Assembly (NCBI RefSeq): GCF_031180885.1
Contig: NZ_JAPSLK010000019.1
Coordinates: forward strand, 1 to 64,000
Direction of reading: 5' to 3'
Origin: Saccharothrix sp.
GTDB taxonomy: Bacteria; Actinomycetota; Actinomycetes; Mycobacteriales; Pseudonocardiaceae
DNA length: 64,000 bases
In this document: positions 17,033 through 25,400 of the stretch, in pieces
Numbering within the stretch: position 1 is the first letter of the stretch
Layout of the letters: each line of letters opens with the position of its first letter
Notes under the pieces: model-generated
What the model was told of the DNA's origin: nothing
The model's input: the letters and a program-made list of their open reading frames with translations, nothing else
Database searches by the model: none
Program-made: the position numbers and the translations under genes

Positions 17033-18516
17033 TCTCCCCGAACCCTTCGCGCGCCGAGGGGACGTTCTGCCTGGTGCTGCACAGCCACCTGCCCTGGCTC
17101 GCGCACCACGGGGCGTGGCCGGTGGGCGAGGAGTGGCTGTACCAGGCGTGGGCGCACTCGTACCTGCCCGTGGTGGACCTGCTGGAGCGGTTCGCCGCCG
17201 AGGGCCGCGAGGACGTGCTGACGCTCGGCGTCACGCCGATCCTGGCCGCGCAGCTGGACGACCCGTACTGCCTGCGCGGCGTCCACGACTGGCTGGGCAA
17301 CTGGCAGCTCCGCGCGCACAGCGCCAGCCCGCGCCTGCCGGACCTGGCCGCACGCGAGCACCGGGCGTCGAAGTGGGCGCTGGAGACCTTCGAGACCAAG
17401 TGGCGGCACGGGTTCTCGCCGCTCCTGCGGTCCCTTGTGGACAGTCGGGTGATCGAGCTGCTGGGCGGCCCGGCCGCGCACCCGTTCCAGCCGCTGCTCG
17501 ACCCCGGGCTGCGGGCGTTCTCGCTGCGCACCGGACTGGCCGACACGCGGCACCGCATCGGCTCCGCGCCCGAGGGCATCTGGGCCCCGGAGTGCGCCTA
17601 CGCGCCGGGCCTGGAGGACGGCTACGCGGCGGCGGGCGTGCGGCGGTTCCTGGTGGACGGCCCGTCCCTGCACGGCGACACCGCCGCGGCGCGCCCGGTC
17701 GGCGGCTCGGACGTGCTGGCGTTCGGGCGGGACCTGGAGGTGTCCTACCGGGTGTGGTCGCCCAAGGTCGGCTACCCCGGCGACCCGGCCTACCGGGACT
17801 TCCACACCTACGACCACCCCAGCGGGCTCAAGCCGTCCCGGGTGACCGGCAAGGGCGTCGCGCCCGAGGACAAGAAGCCCTACGACCCGGAGGCCGCCGC
17901 GGACGCCGTGCGCCGGCACGCCGCGGACTTCGTCGACCACGTGGTCAAGCGGCTGCGGGAGTTGAAGGAGCGGCACGGGAAGCCGTCGCTGGTGGTGGCC
18001 GCGTACGACACCGAGCTGTACGGGCACTGGTGGCACGAGGGTCCGCAGTGGCTGGAGGCCGTGCTTCGGGCGCTGCCGGAGGCGGGCGTGCGGGTGACCA
18101 CGCTGCGCGGCGCGGTGGAGGCCGGGCACGTGGGCGCGCCGGTCGAGATCCCGCCGTCGTCGTGGGGCGCGGGCAAGGACTGGCACGTGTGGAACGGCCC
18201 GCAGGTCTCCGACATCGTCGACCTCAACGCCCGCGTGCAGGAGGAGTTGCCGGGGCTGGACCTGGGCGGGACGACCCGCAACCCGGTCGCCGACCAGGCG
18301 GTGCGCGAGGCGCTGCTGGCGCTGTCCAGCGACTGGGCGTTCATGGTCACCAAGGACTCCGCCGCCGACTACGCCCGCTACCGCGCCAAGGTCCACGCGG
18401 ACCGCTTCGCCGAACTGGCCGCCGCCCTGCGCCACGGCCGGGGGCGGGCGCGGGCGGCCGAACTGCGCCGGGTCGACGGTCCGTTCGGCCACCTCGACGC
18501 GCGGGACCTGGTCTGA
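17029..18516 (+). CDS. GH57 1,4-alpha-glucan branching enzyme family, Rv3031-like
   Basis: 495 residues. GH57 features: VLHSHLPWLAHHG near the N-terminus (region 1 His), the nucleophile Glu in GIWAPECAYAPG near residue 186, the acid/base Asp in YDTELYGHWWHEG near residue 330, and a C-terminal helical domain (SSWGAGKDWHVWNG). The family includes branching enzymes; the mycobacterial homologue Rv3031 has also been described as a diglucosylglycerate synthase for methylglucose polysaccharide. The ATG overlaps the methyltransferase stop. A separate GH13 branching enzyme (44059-46254) exists for glycogen, so this one probably has a dedicated job. Confidence 0.88.
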   Translation: MISPNPSRAEGTFCLVLHSHLPWLAHHGAWPVGEEWLYQAWAHSYLPVVDLLERFAAEGREDVLTLGVTPILAAQLDDPYCLRGVHDWLGNWQLRAHSASPRLPDLAAREHRASKWALETFETKWRHGFSPLLRSLVDSRVIELLGGPAAHPFQPLLDPGLRAFSLRTGLADTRHRIGSAPEGIWAPECAYAPGLEDGYAAAGVRRFLVDGPSLHGDTAAARPVGGSDVLAFGRDLEVSYRVWSPKVGYPGDPAYRDFHTYDHPSGLKPSRVTGKGVAPEDKKPYDPEAAADAVRRHAADFVDHVVKRLRELKERHGKPSLVVAAYDTELYGHWWHEGPQWLEAVLRALPEAGVRVTTLRGAVEAGHVGAPVEIPPSSWGAGKDWHVWNGPQVSDIVDLNARVQEELPGLDLGGTTRNPVADQAVREALLALSSDWAFMVTKDSAADYARYRAKVHADRFAELAAALRHGRGRARAAELRRVDGPFGHLDARDLV

Positions 18517-18574
18517 TGCCGCATTGCCCATGGGCGACAATCAGCCCTCAACAGACACCGGAGGATGACGACCC

Positions 18575-19825
18575 ATGCGCGTGCTGATGTTGTCGTGGGA
18601 GTACCCGCCGGTCGTCGTGGGCGGCCTCGGCCGCCACGTGCACGCGCTGGCCACGCAGCTCGCCGCGCAGGGCCACGACGTCGTCGTGCTGTGCCGCCAG
18701 CCCGCGGGCACCGACGCCGTCACCCACCCCACCACCGACACCGTCGTGGAGGGCGTGCGGCTGGTCCGGGTCGCCGAGGACCCCGCGCACCTGGTGTTCG
18801 AGCGCGACCTGGTGGCGTGGACGCTGGCCATGGGCCACGCCATGACCCGCGCCGGCCTGGCGCTGCTGCGCGGGTGGCGGCCGGACGTGGTGCACGCCCA
18901 CGACTGGCTCGTCACGCACCCCGCGATCGCCCTGGCCGAGGCGTCCGGCGCGCCCCTGGTGGCGACCGTGCACGCGACCGAGGCGGGCCGGCACAGCGGG
19001 TGGCTGTCCCAGACGCTCAACCAGCAGGTGCACTCGGTGGAGTGGTGGCTGGCCAACCGCGCCGACTCGCTGATCACGTGCTCGTCGGCGATGCGCACCG
19101 AGGTGGCGCACCTGTTCGAAGTGGACGCCGACCAGGTCACCGTGCTGCACAACGGGATCGAGCCGCGCCGGTGGCGGGTGCGGTCCGACGACGTGGCGGC
19201 GGCGCGGGCCAAGTACAGCCCGGACGGCGCGCCGCTGCTGCTGTTCTTCGGCCGGCTGGAGTGGGAGAAGGGCGTGCAGGACCTGATCGCCGCCCTGCCC
19301 CGCATCCGGCGCGCGCACCGGGGCGCCCGGCTGGTCGTGGCCGGCGAGGGCACCCACGGGCAGTGGCTGGTCGAGCAGGCGCGCAAGCACAAGGTCCGGC
19401 GCGCGGTGGACTTCGTCGGCCACCTGTCCGACCGGGAGCTGGCGGGCGTGCTGGCCGCCGCCGACGCGGTCGTCCTGCCCAGCCGGTACGAGCCGTTCGG
19501 GATCGTCGCCCTGGAGGCCGCCGCCGCCGGGACGCCGCTGGTGGCGTCCACGGCCGGCGGGCTGGGCGAGGTCGTGCTGGACGGGGTCACCGGCCTGTCG
19601 TTCGCGCCCGGTGACGTGGAGGCGCTGGCCCGGGCCGTGCGGTCGGTGCTGGCCGACCGGCCGTCGGCGGTGCGCCGGGCGAAGGCCGCGAAGGCCCGGC
19701 TGGCCACCGACTTCGACTGGACCCGCATCGCCGGCGACACCGCGGCGGTCTACGAACGGGCCGTGGTGCGCGAGCACGGGCCGTTGGGCCGGCCGAAGAT
19801 CGCCACCGGCAACGCGTTCCTGTAG
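18575..19825 (+). CDS. GT4 alpha-1,4-glucosyltransferase, Rv3032-like
   Basis: 416 residues. GT4/GT5-like glycosyltransferase: the N-terminal loop SWEYPPVVVGGLGRHVHALA, HAHDWL near residue 110, and the nucleotide-sugar motif PSRYEPFGIVALEAAAAGT (E-X7-E) near residue 310. Rv3032 extends the glucan chain of methylglucose polysaccharide and contributes to glycogen, using ADP- or UDP-glucose. GGAGGA at 18560-18565 is spaced 9 nt from the ATG. It follows the GH57 gene by 58 bp and ends the Rv3030-Rv3032-like group. Confidence 0.88.
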   Translation: MRVLMLSWEYPPVVVGGLGRHVHALATQLAAQGHDVVVLCRQPAGTDAVTHPTTDTVVEGVRLVRVAEDPAHLVFERDLVAWTLAMGHAMTRAGLALLRGWRPDVVHAHDWLVTHPAIALAEASGAPLVATVHATEAGRHSGWLSQTLNQQVHSVEWWLANRADSLITCSSAMRTEVAHLFEVDADQVTVLHNGIEPRRWRVRSDDVAAARAKYSPDGAPLLLFFGRLEWEKGVQDLIAALPRIRRAHRGARLVVAGEGTHGQWLVEQARKHKVRRAVDFVGHLSDRELAGVLAAADAVVLPSRYEPFGIVALEAAAAGTPLVASTAGGLGEVVLDGVTGLSFAPGDVEALARAVRSVLADRPSAVRRAKAAKARLATDFDWTRIAGDTAAVYERAVVREHGPLGRPKIATGNAFL

Positions 19826-19849
19826 CTGTTCTCGGACGGTGTGGCCGCT

Positions 19850-20457
19850 TCAGACGGTCAGGACGACCTTGCCGGTGGTGCGGCCGGCCTCGCCGAGTTC
19901 GTGGGCCTTGCCGACGTCCTCCAGCGGGAACGTCTCGGCCACGACCACCCGCAGCTCGCCCTTGTCGACCAGGGCGGCCACGTGTTCCAGGACGGCGTGG
20001 TCGGCGGTCACCATGACGGTCTCGACGCGCACGCCGAACGGCTCCGCCCTGGGGCGGACCTCGTCGAGGACGAACGGGTTCACCACGGACACGTACGTGC
20101 CGCCGCGCTTGAGCACGCGCAGCGACCGCTCCACGTAGTCGTCGCCGCCGATGAGGTCCAGCACCACGTCCACGGGCTCGACGGTGGTGAAGTCCTCGGT
20201 CCGGTAGTCGATCAGCTCGTCCGCGCCCAGGTCGCGCAACAGCTCGTGCTTGCCCGCGCCGGCGGTCCCGACGACGTGCGCCCCGAGCGACTTGGCCAGC
20301 TGCACCGCGAGGTGCCCGACCCCGCCCGCGGCGGCGTGCACCAGGACCCGCTGCCCCGCCCGGAGGTTTCCGGCCTCGACCAGGGACTGCCAGGCGGTCA
20401 GCACGGCCAGCGGCAGCGCGGCGGCCCCGACGTGGTCGAGCCGGGCGGGCTTGCGGG
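19850..20457 (-). pseudogene. Truncated zinc-type alcohol dehydrogenase / quinone oxidoreductase
   Basis: Only the C-terminal about 200 residues of a medium-chain reductase are present: HVGAAALPLAVLTAWQSLVE, then the nucleotide-binding GQRVLVHAAAGGVGHLAVQL and DVVLDLIGGDDYVERSL. Family members are about 310 residues and begin with a GroES-like domain of about 110 residues. That domain is absent; upstream of KPARLDHV the frame reads the reverse of an HxlR regulator gene. The open frame continues to 20599 only by chance. A deletion has fused two divergent genes, so a working enzyme is unlikely. Confidence 0.85.
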
Positions 20458-20657
20458 CGGAGCGCGCCGGTCTGGTGCACCGGGACCTGTACCCGAGCGT
20501 GCCGCCGAAGGTCGAGTACAGCCTGACGCCGTTGGGGCAGGACGTGGGCGTGCTGATGGACGCGATCAGGGTGTGGGCGGAGGACCACATCGAGGACATC
20601 CGCAGCGCCCAAATCGCTTACGACGCCAAGGCCGGCGAAGAACTCCAGCCGGTCTGA
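20457..20657 (+). pseudogene. C-terminal half of an HxlR-family regulator
   Basis: About 67 residues match the HxlR winged-helix C-terminal half: RAGLVHRDLYPSVPPKVEYS, LTPLG, and an Asp/Trp-rich last helix. The N-terminal helices and recognition helix (about 60-80 residues) are missing. Immediately upstream the DNA encodes, on the other strand, the broken end of the oxidoreductase. HxlR regulators are often divergent from oxidoreductases they control, so both were probably damaged by a single deletion with its junction near 20452-20462. Confidence 0.85.
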
Positions 20658-20658
20658 G

Positions 20659-21402
20659 TCAGGCGTTCTGGGACTTTTCGAGGGCCTCGCGGGCTTTGCG
20701 GGCCATGTCGGCCACGGCCGCGCGGCGGACCGCGTCCGCCTCGTAGTCCTCGCGGCGGTCCTTCACGACCCTGGCCGGGATGCCGACCGCGATCTTGAAG
20801 TCCGGCACGTCCCCCCGCACCACCGCGTGCGCGCCCAGCACGCAACCCCGGCCGATCCGCGTGCCCCTGGTCACCGTGACCTTCGTGCCCAGCCAGCAGT
20901 CCGGGCCGATGCGGACCGGGGACTTCACGATGCCCTGGTCCTTGATGGGCAGGTTGATGTCCGAGGTCACGTGGTCGAAGTCGCAGATGTACACCCAGTC
21001 GGCGATCAGCGTGGCCGCGCCGATCTCGACGTCCAGGTAGCAGTTGACCGTGTTGTCCTTGCCGAACACGACCTTGTCGCCGATGCGCAGCGAACCCTCG
21101 TGGCAGCGGATGGCGTTGCCGTCGCCGATGTGCACCCAGCGGCCGATCTCCAGGCGGCCGTAACCGGGGCGGCAGTGCAGTTCCACGTTCTTGCCGAGGA
21201 ACACCATGCCCCGCAGCACCACGTGCGGGTTGGCCAGGCGGAAGCGGAGCAGGCGCCAGTAGCGGACCAGGTACCACGGGGTGTAGGCCCGGTGGCGCAG
21301 GACCCACTTCAGGGAGGCCACCGTGAGGAACCGCGCCTGCGCCGGGTCACGCCGGTTCCGACGCCACCTCGTCCACATCGGCGCACCCCACATGCTCGTC
21401 AC
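20659..21402 (-). CDS. Hexapeptide-repeat acyltransferase, Rv3034c-like
   Basis: 247 residues. The central part (about residues 60-205) is left-handed beta-helix sequence with hexapeptide periodicity (GRLEIGRWVHIGDGNAIRC, RIGPDCWLGTKVTVTRGTRI, GRGCVLGAHAVVRGDVPD) ending in the typical AVGIPARVVKDR. This family acetylates or succinylates sugars or antibiotics using acyl-CoA. Gene order puts it at the place of Rv3034c, proposed to acylate methylglucose polysaccharide in mycobacteria; acceptor here is inferred. It ends 1 bp past the HxlR remnant, convergent with it, and is divergent from the nucleoside hydrolase. Confidence 0.82.
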   Translation of the reverse strand: MTSMWGAPMWTRWRRNRRDPAQARFLTVASLKWVLRHRAYTPWYLVRYWRLLRFRLANPHVVLRGMVFLGKNVELHCRPGYGRLEIGRWVHIGDGNAIRCHEGSLRIGDKVVFGKDNTVNCYLDVEIGAATLIADWVYICDFDHVTSDINLPIKDQGIVKSPVRIGPDCWLGTKVTVTRGTRIGRGCVLGAHAVVRGDVPDFKIAVGIPARVVKDRREDYEADAVRRAAVADMARKAREALEKSQNA

Positions 21403-21437
21403 GCCCGCACTGTAACCCGCGGGGCAGGATGGGTGGC

Positions 21438-22385
21438 GTGACGATCCCCCTGATCATCGACACCGACCCGGGCGTGGACGACGCCCTCGCGCTCGCCGTG
21501 GCCGTGGCGAGCCCGGAGGTGGACCTGCTCGGCGTGACGACCGTGTTCGGCAACGTCGGGCTGGACAAGACCACGCGCAACGCCCTGCGCCTGATGACCC
21601 TGCTCGGCCGCGACGACGTCCCGGTGGCGGTGGGCGCGGAACGGCCGTTGGTGCACCCCCAGCCGCACGTCTCCCGCGCGCACGGCGCGGACGGGCTGTC
21701 CGGGTTCGCCGACACCCTGCCCGAAGCGACCGTCGAGCCGGACCCGAGGGACGCGGTGACGTTGCTGAAGGACCTGCTGGAGGCGTCCGAGGAGCCGGTG
21801 ACCATCGTCCCCATCGGACCCTTGACGAACATCGCGTTGCTCTTGGCCGCGCACCCGCGTCTTAAAGACCGCATTGCGCGTCTGGTGGTCATGGGAGGCG
21901 GCATCAGAGGCGGCAACATCACCGCTGCGGCCGAGTTCAACCTGTGGTGCGACCCCGAGGCGGCGCGGCGGGTGCTGGTCGAGGAACGGGTCCCGACCAC
22001 GCTGGTCACCATGGACCTGACCAAGCGGTGCGCGGTGAGCGCCGAGTGGCTCCAGCGGGTCGGCGAGTCGTCGGAGATCGGGGCCCGGCTGGTCGGGCTC
22101 ACCCCGGACTACCTGGCGACCTACCGCCAGTTCCTGGGCTGGGACGGCATGGCCGTGCACGACGCGGTCGCCGTGGCGGAGGCGGTCCGGCCGGGAATCC
22201 TGACCACGCAACGGTTCCCGGTCGAGGTGGAGTGCGCGTTCGGGCCGGGTCGCGGTGGGCTGCTGGTCGACGAACGGCTGGAGACGCCCAAGGAGGACGG
22301 GGTCGACATCGCCGTGGACACCGATCTCGACGTTCTGCGCGGGTTCCTCTTCGAGCGCCTAAGTGCGTTCGGCGTGCGCCAGTAG
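21438..22385 (+). CDS. Inosine-uridine-type nucleoside hydrolase
   Basis: 315 residues. The N-terminal DTDPGVDDALALAVA is the family's calcium-binding aspartate cluster. VVMGGGIRGGNITAAAEFN (near residue 155) and MAVHDAVAVAEAV (near residue 235) complete the active site. These enzymes cleave ribonucleosides to base and ribose for salvage. The GTG at 21438 lies 7 nt after CAGGAT, arguing for a leaderless start; an ATG at 21429 would add three residues. The 3' end overlaps the convergent gene by 27 bp. It is not part of the syntenic M. tuberculosis set that I can recall. Confidence 0.88.
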   Translation: MTIPLIIDTDPGVDDALALAVAVASPEVDLLGVTTVFGNVGLDKTTRNALRLMTLLGRDDVPVAVGAERPLVHPQPHVSRAHGADGLSGFADTLPEATVEPDPRDAVTLLKDLLEASEEPVTIVPIGPLTNIALLLAAHPRLKDRIARLVVMGGGIRGGNITAAAEFNLWCDPEAARRVLVEERVPTTLVTMDLTKRCAVSAEWLQRVGESSEIGARLVGLTPDYLATYRQFLGWDGMAVHDAVAVAEAVRPGILTTQRFPVEVECAFGPGRGGLLVDERLETPKEDGVDIAVDTDLDVLRGFLFERLSAFGVRQ

Positions 22386-23513
22386 GTACACCGGACGGCG
22401 GCCGATGCGGGTCAGCACGACCGTCATCGAGCCGCCACCGGACAGCTTCAGGCGCGGCCGCAGGGCGTTCGGGTCGATGTCCAAGCCCCGCACCAGGATC
22501 TCCAGCTTGCCCACGTCGTGCGCGCGCAGCACGGCCCGCAGCGTCTTCTCGCTGTAGTGACCGTGCTCGACGACCCGGAACGCGCGGATGCCGGGCGGCG
22601 GAGTGGGTCCGGTGAGGTAGGCGATCCGCTCGTCGAGCTGCGCCAGGCCGTGCTGGTGCGCGTACTGCCGCACCAGACCTGCCCGCACGACCGCGCCGTC
22701 CGGGTCGACCAGCCACTCCCGCGGCTCGGTGACGGGGCAGTCGTCGGGTTCGGCGTCGGTGATCGTCCAGTGCTCGCCGGTGGAGCGCAGCACGGACGCC
22801 CGTCGAGTCACGCCCGGGGTGGCCAGGCCCCGGGTCCACAGGCACGCCTCGCGCACGTGCCCGTCCAGCGACACCAGTTCGACCTCGTCGGCCCACGGCG
22901 CGACCGCGAAGTCCACGCCCGGCGCGCACTTCACCGCCAGGTCCCGGTCGGCGTAGGCGGCGGCCAGTTCGTCCAGCGACGGGGCGAAGTCCGAGGGTCG
23001 CCACGTCCGGCGCCCGCTGGAGTCCCGGCGCGCCGGGTCGGCCACCACGGGGACGTCCCGCGAGACCGGTTCGAGCGCGTCGGCGCGCAGCACCGCGTGC
23101 GATCCGGCCAGGTTGTGCCGGGCCATGGCCACCCGAACGGGGTCCAGGTCGGAGCCGAACGACCCCTCGGGCAGCGCGGCGAGGTCCGCCCCGATCGAGC
23201 ACGTCACGTCGTGCGCGACCCGCCCGGCGAACCGCCGCGCCCGGTGCGCGGCGACCTCGCGCGGGGTGGCCTGCTGGAGCGCGTCGTCGGTGAACAACCC
23301 CTCCGAAAAGTCCACTTTGGACACAGCTTTGCGGCGCAGCAGCACCGTTTCCAGCACCGCCCCCGAGTGGTCCGGGGACACCTGCCTGGCCCGCCGCACG
23401 TCGTCCAGCCGGGACGCGGGCGTCAGCGGCAGGTCCGCCAACGCCGACAACGCGGCGCACCCGGCGTCGGAACGCAGGTACGCCACGTCGTCCAGGCTGA
23501 ACGCGTAGCCCAT
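22359..23513 (-). CDS. Methyltransferase with THUMP-like domain, Rv3037c-like
   Basis: 384 residues. The N-terminal half contains a degenerate SAM-binding region (VAHDVTCSIGADLAALPEG, then GSDLDPVRVAMARHNL and DPARR). The C-terminal third (about residues 300-380) is the THUMP-like part. Relatives are widespread in actinobacteria; the M. tuberculosis positional equivalent is Rv3037c, which has been considered among methyltransferases for methylglucose polysaccharide, but the THUMP-like domain argues for an RNA substrate. The target is therefore open. The next gene upstream ends 1 bp before its start. Confidence 0.8.
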   Translation of the reverse strand: MGYAFSLDDVAYLRSDAGCAALSALADLPLTPASRLDDVRRARQVSPDHSGAVLETVLLRRKAVSKVDFSEGLFTDDALQQATPREVAAHRARRFAGRVAHDVTCSIGADLAALPEGSFGSDLDPVRVAMARHNLAGSHAVLRADALEPVSRDVPVVADPARRDSSGRRTWRPSDFAPSLDELAAAYADRDLAVKCAPGVDFAVAPWADEVELVSLDGHVREACLWTRGLATPGVTRRASVLRSTGEHWTITDAEPDDCPVTEPREWLVDPDGAVVRAGLVRQYAHQHGLAQLDERIAYLTGPTPPPGIRAFRVVEHGHYSEKTLRAVLRAHDVGKLEILVRGLDIDPNALRPRLKLSGGGSMTVVLTRIGRRPVYLLAHAERT

Positions 23514-23514
23514 G

Positions 23515-24471
23515 TCAGGAGACCGGTTTGCGGCCCGTCACCGACACGTTGTAGAAGACCTCCCGCGGCAGGACCTTCGCCAGCACGTTCTCGTCCACCC
23601 ACGACAGCCGCTGCCAGGTCCGGTAGGCGAACATCGCCCAGCCGAAGCCCAGCTTCTCGCGCGGCACGGCCGCCTCGAACGTGCGCACCGGCCACCCGAA
23701 CAGCGCCGCCGACAGCTCCTCGGTGACCGCCTTGACGTGCACCGCGCCCGCGCCGCGCGCCACCCGCTCCAGGTCGGACGGGTCGAACGTGTGCAGGTCC
23801 ACGACGGCTTCCAGGGCCGCCGCGCGGGACGACTCGTCCAGCTCCTCCTGCGGGCGCCGCCAGTCGTTGAGCGGGGCGAGCTTGGTGACGTTGGTGGTCA
23901 GCCACCAGGTCAGCCGGCCCAGCTTGCGGGCGTAGAAGTTGCCGATGTTGGTCGGGTCGCCCGCGAACACGAACTTCCCGCCCGGCTTGAGCACGCGCAG
24001 CACCTCGCGCATGGCGGCCGGCACGTCCGGGATGTGGTGCAGCACGGCGTGGCCCACCACCAGGTCGAACGTGTTGTCGTCGTACGGGATGCGCTCGGCG
24101 TCGGCGACCCGGCCGTCCACGTCCAGGTCCAGGTTCTTGGCGTTGCGCAGCGCCACCTCGACCATGCCCGGCGACAGGTCGGTCACCGAGCCCTTGCGGA
24201 TCACGTCACCCTGCATCAGGTTGAGCAGGAAGAACCCCGTGCCGCAGCCCAGTTCCAGGGCGTGCTCGTAGGGGCCGACCTCGCCCGCGACGGCCCGGAA
24301 CCGGTCCTTGGCGTAGGTGATGCAGCGCTCGTCGTAGGAGATCGACCACTTCTCGTCGTACGTGCCGGCTTCCCAGTCGTGGTAGAGCACGTTGGCGAGC
24401 TTGGGGTCCTGGTACGCCGCCTCGACCTCTTCAACGGTGGCGTGCGGGTTCGGCTTGGGATCAACGGCCAC
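23515..24471 (-). CDS. SAM-dependent methyltransferase, Rv3038c-like
   Basis: 318 residues. Class I methyltransferase with motif I ALELGCGTGFFLLNLMQGD near residue 92, SVTDLSPGMVEVA, an acidic motif II (GRVADAERIPYDD) and LRVLKPGGKFVFAGDPTN near residue 165. The C-terminal about 130 residues are a family-specific cap (FGWPVRTFEAAVPREKLGFG). Equivalent by position to Rv3038c. Its start overlaps the enoyl-CoA hydratase stop by 11 bp, so the two are co-transcribed. Substrate unknown. Confidence 0.85.
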   Translation of the reverse strand: MAVDPKPNPHATVEEVEAAYQDPKLANVLYHDWEAGTYDEKWSISYDERCITYAKDRFRAVAGEVGPYEHALELGCGTGFFLLNLMQGDVIRKGSVTDLSPGMVEVALRNAKNLDLDVDGRVADAERIPYDDNTFDLVVGHAVLHHIPDVPAAMREVLRVLKPGGKFVFAGDPTNIGNFYARKLGRLTWWLTTNVTKLAPLNDWRRPQEELDESSRAAALEAVVDLHTFDPSDLERVARGAGAVHVKAVTEELSAALFGWPVRTFEAAVPREKLGFGWAMFAYRTWQRLSWVDENVLAKVLPREVFYNVSVTGRKPVS

Positions 24472-25240
24472 TGAACTTCGCCTTCCCCGGGCCGTTCTCG
24501 ATGAACGACGCCATGCCGGTCTTCTGGTCCTCGGTCGCGAACATCGCGGCGAACAGCTGGCTCTCCAGCTTCAGGCCGTTGCCGAGGTCGGTGTCCAGCC
24601 CGCCGTCGATCGCGGCCTTGGCGGCGGCGTAGGCGACCACCGGACCGTTGACGAACTGGCCGGCCCACCGCTTGGCCGCCTCGTACACGTCGTCCGGCGC
24701 GACGACCTCGTCCACCATGCCGATCCGCAGGGCCTCCTCGGCGCCCACGAACCGACCGGTGTAGATCAGGTCCTTGGCCTTCGACGGGCCGATCAGCCGG
24801 GGCAGGCGCTGCGTGCCGCCCATGCCCGGGATGACGCCGAGCAGGATCTCCGGCTGGCCCACCTTGGCGTTGTCGCCCGCGATGCGCCGGTCCGCGCACA
24901 GCGCCAGCTCGAACCCGCCGCCCAGCGCGTACCCGGTGATCGCGGCCACGGTCGGCTTCGGGATCTCCTCGACCGCGCGCAGCGACGACTGGAAGGCGCT
25001 GACCTTGGCCGCCATCTCGACGTAGGACTGGTCGGCCATCTCCTTGATGTCCGCGCCGGCCGCGAACACCTTCGGCCCGCCGTAGACGATCACCGAGTAG
25101 ACGTCGGCCCGCCGCGCGGCCTCCTGCGCGGCGGCCCGGATCTCCTCCTGGACCTGCCGGTTCAGCGCGTTCATCGGCGGGCGGTCCAGCCGGATGGTGC
25201 CGATGCCGTCCTCGACATCGAGCCTCACGAACTCAGCCAC
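24461..25240 (-). CDS. Enoyl-CoA hydratase/isomerase (EchA17-like)
   Basis: 259 residues, crotonase fold. The oxyanion hole is at FAAGADIKEM (near residue 63) and ALGGGFELALCADRRIAG (near residue 105). The catalytic glutamates are expected at GGGFELALCADR and in the QPEILLGVIPGMGGTQRL loop, both of which contain Glu. Hydratases add water to trans-2-enoyl-CoA in beta-oxidation. It is the positional equivalent of Rv3039c (echA17) and heads the run of Rv3037c-Rv3039c-like genes. Upstream lies the first 100-bp palindromic element. Confidence 0.9.
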   Translation of the reverse strand: MAEFVRLDVEDGIGTIRLDRPPMNALNRQVQEEIRAAAQEAARRADVYSVIVYGGPKVFAAGADIKEMADQSYVEMAAKVSAFQSSLRAVEEIPKPTVAAITGYALGGGFELALCADRRIAGDNAKVGQPEILLGVIPGMGGTQRLPRLIGPSKAKDLIYTGRFVGAEEALRIGMVDEVVAPDDVYEAAKRWAGQFVNGPVVAYAAAKAAIDGGLDTDLGNGLKLESQLFAAMFATEDQKTGMASFIENGPGKAKFSGR

Positions 25241-25280
25241 GAAACACCCTCCGTGTCTTTGGCCGCGACTCCGTCGCGGC

Positions 25281-25380
25281 GGCTCGGCCGCCTGAAAGTC
25301 GGCTCATCGCGCCGGTTCCCGACGATCGGAAGAGCTGATCGTCGGGAAACCGGCGCGACAAGCCGACGCGGCCTCGCGGG
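25281..25380. repeat. 100-bp palindromic element, copy A
   Basis: The core is a 20-bp-arm hairpin: GCGCCGGTTCCCGACGATC (25309-25327) pairs with GATCGTCGGGAAACCGGCGC (25337-25356), loop of 9. Outer arms (25281-25308 and 25357-25380) also pair imperfectly through GTCGGCT and GGCCGC. Copy B at 26250 has the same length and design, and both are preceded by CTYCGTCGCGGCGGC. It lies between echA17-like and ABC genes, so it may end the ABC transcript. Confidence 0.75.
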
Positions 25381-25400
25381 TGGTCGGTCACCAGAGGAGG

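Noticed and set aside
20457-20599. N-terminal 40-50 residues of the open frame ahead of the oxidoreductase fragment
   Set aside because: This part is the antisense of the HxlR remnant and has no similarity to a GroES-like domain.
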